Assembly (NCBI GenBank): GCA_964591605.1
Contig: CAZQEN010000308.1
Location: forward strand, 1-9,326
Length of the DNA stretch: 9,326 bases
Origin: CAYLLT01 sp964591605
GTDB taxonomy: Bacteria > Planctomycetota > Phycisphaerae > UBA1845 > PWPN01
Direction: 5' to 3'
Position numbers and translations under genes: made by a program. This document shows positions 7,418 through 9,326 of the stretch, piece after piece. Under the pieces are notes generated by a model. That model was not told the origin of the DNA. It saw only the letters and a list, made by a program, of their open reading frames with translations, and made no database searches. How positions within the stretch are numbered: the stretch's first letter is position 1; each line of letters starts with the position of its first letter.

Positions 7418-7573
7418 ATGATCCGCAAACTCAAATCCGGCAAGTACCGGCTTTACTCGCGCAAGCTCGACCCGCGCACGGGCAGGCGTCGCAACCTCGG
7501 AACGTTCAACTCGCGAGCCGCCGCCGAGCGGCACGAGCGGGCCGTGCAGTTCTTCAAGCGAAGAGGCGGCTGA
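7418..7573 (+). CDS. Small basic protein of 51 residues, conserved-hypothetical type
   Basis: The protein begins MIRKLKSGKYRLYSRK and contains DPRTGRRRNLGTF (18-30) and RAAAERHERAVQFFKRR (33-49). It is rich in Arg and Lys and has no signal peptide or membrane segment. GGGAG sits 8-9 nt before the ATG. I recall closely similar proteins of about 50 residues in planctomycetes, annotated as hypothetical. The pattern (two or three short beta-strands ending in LGTF, then a helix starting with RAAAE) resembles the Arm/AP2-like DNA-binding domain at the N-terminus of tyrosine recombinases, so nucleic-acid binding is plausible but unproven. The gene ends 22 bp before the first hairpin of the inverted-repeat block. 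Confidence 0.75.
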   Translation: MIRKLKSGKYRLYSRKLDPRTGRRRNLGTFNSRAAAERHERAVQFFKRRGG

Positions 7574-7594
7574 AGGTGCGTGTTCGTGCTTGCA

Positions 7595-7645
7595 CAGGCC
7601 GAAGGCCTGAACCATCGTAGCCGCGGGCAACGCCCGCGGGATGGT
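7595..7645. repeat. Two adjacent hairpins at the left edge of the inverted-repeat block
   Basis: CAGGCC/GGCCTG (7595-7600 with 7604-7609) encloses GAA. Immediately after, ACCATC (7611-7616) pairs with GATGGT (7640-7645), enclosing a perfect 8-bp stem CCGCGGGC/GCCCGCGG (7621-7628 with 7632-7639) with an AAC loop. Neither hairpin is followed by a T-run, so these do not look like terminators. Confidence 0.8.
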
Positions 7646-8063
7646 CGCCGCGCATGCCTTCGCCCTGAAAGGGAATTCCAAGGAGGGATCTGGTGTGCCC
7701 TTTCAGGGCGAACTCCATTCGTTCGCTCCGTCCCGCGGGCGTTGCCCTCGTTGTTCTACACAAGTCCGTCGTCCGCGTTGGATACGCCCACAGCGGACCG
7801 GCCAACGCCAAAGGCGTTGTGTCCTCCAGCCCAGGGTTGGTCGCCGCAGGCGACCTACCCTGGGTAACCGATGGGCCGCACGAAGGAACCCTGTAGGGGT
7901 TCTGTCGTGCTGGGCGAGAGGACGCAACCCTTTCAGGGTTGGGGGACCGTATGCCACGCCAACCCAGGGTAGTCCCGACTGCGTCGGGACAACCCTGGGC
8001 TGGAGGACATAGCCCCGTTGGGGCAAAGATGTGTAGAACAACGAGGGCTGACGCCCACGGCTA
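7618..8063. repeat. 446-bp composite element of nested inverted repeats
   Basis: The ends are imperfect 11-bp terminal inverted repeats: TAGCCGCGGGC at 7618-7628 and the complement of TAGCCGTGGGC at 8053-8063. Two nested palindromic domains lie inside. Domain A pairs 7626-7640 with 7732-7746 (15 bp) and 7661-7673 with 7698-7710 (13 bp). Domain B pairs 7745-7761 with 8031-8047 (17 bp), 7820-7839 with 7990-8009 (20 bp) and 7855-7865 with 7962-7972 (11 bp). All of these arms are perfect. The bulges hold further hairpins, including GTCCGC/GCGGAC (7771-7798), GGTCGCC/GGCGACC near 7839-7855, GCACGA/TCGTGC (7878-7909), AACCCT/AGGGTT near 7926-7940, GTCCCGAC/GTCGGGAC near 7972-7989, and GCCCC/GGGGC near 8012-8025. 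No target-site duplication is obvious and no believable protein is encoded. It may be a non-autonomous mobile or REP-type element or a structured RNA gene. Confidence 0.85.
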
Positions 8064-8180
8064 ACAGCTTGACATCCGATCCGCGGGCCAGGCTGTGCCA
8101 CCAAAGGCAGGATGCACCCATTCGAGTATGCGAAGCGATCGGACGCGCGGACGGGTTTCGTCAATCGGCGATCGTCGCGA

Positions 8181-8207
8181 CGAACCCCTTGCTTGCGCTG
8201 CGGGCTC
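8181..8207 (-). repeat. Possible single copy of a dispersed planctomycete repeat
   Basis: The minus strand reads GAGCCCGCAGCGCAAGCAAG followed by GGG. I recall this string as a frequent dispersed sequence in planctomycete genomes, where it yields spurious peptides such as RARSASKG. Only one copy is present here, so repetition cannot be shown from the window. It lies just upstream of the sulfatase promoter candidate. Confidence 0.35.
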
Positions 8208-8209
8208 TA

Positions 8210-8238
8210 TTGAGCGAGCGAGACGACTCTGGTGTAAT
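8210..8238 (+). promoter_or_regulatory. Candidate sigma70-type promoter of the sulfatase gene
   Basis: TTGAGC (8210-8215; 4 of 6 to TTGACA) is separated by exactly 17 bp from TGTAAT (8233-8238; 5 of 6 to TATAAT), 40 bp before the sulfatase ATG. A separate TTGACA at 8069-8074 has no fitting -10. Confidence 0.45.
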
Positions 8239-8278
8239 CTCATACACTCGGAGCAGGCGAGTGGGTGGAGAAAGCACA

Positions 8279-9326
8279 ATGATCAGAGCCTTGATTCCGG
8301 TTCTGCTGGCCATGGCGGCGGAGGCGGCAACAGCCGACGAAGCGGCCAGGCCGCCGAACATCGTGCTGATTGTGGCGGACGATCTGGGATATGCGGATGT
8401 GTCGTTCAATCCGCGGCATCCGTCGGAAGTGGCGACGCCGAATCTGGATGCACTGGCGCGGGCGGGGGTGGTTTGCACCGACGGCTATGTGACGGCGCCG
8501 GTGTGTTCGCCCACCCGGGTGGGGTTGATGACCGGGCGGTACCAGCAGCGATTGGGGCTGTACACCGCCGGGCAGGCGGGCTCGGGGCTGCCGATGAGCG
8601 AGCGGATCTTTCCGCAGTATCTCGCGCCGGCCGGCTACGTGTGCGGGCAGTTCGGCAAGTGGCACCTGGGGCCCACGCCCGAGTGGAGTCCGGCGCTGCG
8701 CGGGTTCGACGAGGTGTTCGGCTTCCTCGGACGCGGCGGGCATGACTACTTTGACCTGGCCAATCCGGAGAGCCCGATCTACCGTGGACGCGAACCGGTG
8801 AAGGAGTCGGGATACCTCACCGACCGCCTGGGCGACGAAGCCGTCGCATTCATCGAGAAGCACAAGGGGCGGCCGTTTTTCTGCTATCTGGCCTTCAACG
8901 CCGTCCACACGCCGCACCAGGCGCCGCCCGACGAGATCGCCAAGTTCCATACCGGCAGCGAACAGCGCAACACGATTCTGGCGATGGGCAAGCGGATGGA
9001 TGACGCGGTCGGCCAAGTGGTCGCGGCGCTGCGCCAGGCGGGCGTGTGGGACAACACGCTGCTGTTCTTCATCAGCGACAACGGCGGCCCCCTCGCCCTG
9101 AGCGCCAACAATGCCCCGCTGCGGGGCGGCAAGCACCAGTTGTTCGAGGGCGGCGTCCGCGTGCCGTTTGTCGTGTGCTGGCCGTCGCGGTTGAAACCGG
9201 GCGAGAGCCGGGCGGTGGTGAGTTCGCTGGACATCCTGCCGACGGCGCTGGCGGCCGCGGGGATTTCGCGCCCGGTGAGCGGCTCTGCCGACAAAGGCCC
9301 CGCCCGGATTTCGGCGAGCTCAGTCG
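8279..9326 (+). CDS. Secreted sulfatase, formylglycine-dependent (C-terminus cut by window edge)
   Basis: This hydrolyses sulfate esters, probably on glycans, outside the cytoplasm; the substrate cannot be told. The frame is open for 349 codons and has no stop before the window ends. The ATG at 8279 has GGAG 8 nt upstream. Residues 1-19 look like a short Sec signal peptide with likely cleavage at ATA|DEAA. The type I sulfatase core follows: PPNIVLIVADDLGYADVS (25-42) with metal ligands D34 and D35; VCSPTRVGLMTGRY (75-88) with the CxPxR signature, where Cys76 is the residue converted to formylglycine; GKWHLG (126-131) with K127 and H129; H210 in NAVHTPH; SDNGG (266-270) with D267 and N268; and GGKHQLFEGGVRVP (283-296) with K285. 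SLDILPTALAAAG (317-329) is the usual late-core motif. The DG-x-LLP-type segment normally expected soon afterwards is not seen in the last 20 residues. Activation would need a formylglycine-generating enzyme or anaerobic maturase encoded elsewhere. Confidence 0.93.
   Translation, partial: MIRALIPVLLAMAAEAATADEAARPPNIVLIVADDLGYADVSFNPRHPSEVATPNLDALARAGVVCTDGYVTAPVCSPTRVGLMTGRYQQRLGLYTAGQAGSGLPMSERIFPQYLAPAGYVCGQFGKWHLGPTPEWSPALRGFDEVFGFLGRGGHDYFDLANPESPIYRGREPVKESGYLTDRLGDEAVAFIEKHKGRPFFCYLAFNAVHTPHQAPPDEIAKFHTGSEQRNTILAMGKRMDDAVGQVVAALRQAGVWDNTLLFFISDNGGPLALSANNAPLRGGKHQLFEGGVRVPFVVCWPSRLKPGESRAVVSSLDILPTALAAAGISRPVSGSADKGPARISASSV

Noticed and set aside
7618..8063. CRISPR array
   Set aside because: Repeats are inverted and nested rather than regularly spaced direct repeats with unique spacers, and no cas gene is nearby.
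7580..8164. Several short open frames on both strands across the inverted-repeat block
   Set aside because: They are translations of palindromes, with mirrored peptides on the two strands and no starts with ribosome binding sites.
8240..9294. Minus-strand frames of 298 and 136 codons opposite the sulfatase
   Set aside because: They are shadows; the plus strand encodes a sulfatase with the CSPTR signature and all expected metal-site motifs.

Overview
The window looks like a piece of a high-GC chromosome from a planctomycete-type bacterium (Planctomycetota, possibly a Phycisphaerae-like lineage). The assignment rests on gene content and repeats, not on a marker gene. It carries a Tat-exported Gfo/Idh/MocA-type oxidoreductase, a secreted FGly-type sulfatase, a secreted or lipid-anchored calcium-binding repeat protein, a small Arg/Lys-rich orphan protein, and several short palindromic repeat families in the intergenic DNA.

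Layout. Positions 178-2835 (minus strand) encode an 885-residue RTX-type (hemolysin-type Ca-binding repeat) surface protein starting at a GTG codon; a strong intrinsic terminator follows at 107-144. Its gene contains an almost perfect 725-bp internal duplication with a 783-bp (261-codon) period. A 565-bp stretch without a convincing gene separates it from 3401-4702 (minus), which encodes a cysteine synthase-family PLP enzyme fused to a C-terminal rhodanese domain. A 413-bp divergent intergenic region follows, holding two palindromes of about 27 bp. Everything after it is on the plus strand: the Tat-signal oxidoreductase (5116-6480), an SGNH/GDSL-like protein (6562-7185), a 51-residue basic protein (7418-7573), and the first 349 codons of a sulfatase (8279 to the window end), which runs off the edge.

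Between the 51-residue gene and the sulfatase lies the most unusual DNA in the window. A 446-bp block (7618-8063) is made almost entirely of nested inverted repeats. It has imperfect 11-bp terminal inverted repeats and perfect internal arms of 15, 13, 17, 20 and 11 bp. It has no credible coding capacity and resembles a composite palindromic (REP/MITE-like) element or the gene of a large multibranched RNA.

How the genes fit together. The sulfatase and the exported oxidoreductase suit a life on sulfated or otherwise complex glycans, and the RTX protein suits the cell surface. The cysteine synthase-rhodanese fusion is a cytoplasmic sulfur-metabolism enzyme. No tight operon is evident: gaps are 81 bp or more and genes lie on both strands. 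Any functional link between neighbours is inference. No tRNA, rRNA, CRISPR array, phage gene or defence gene was seen.
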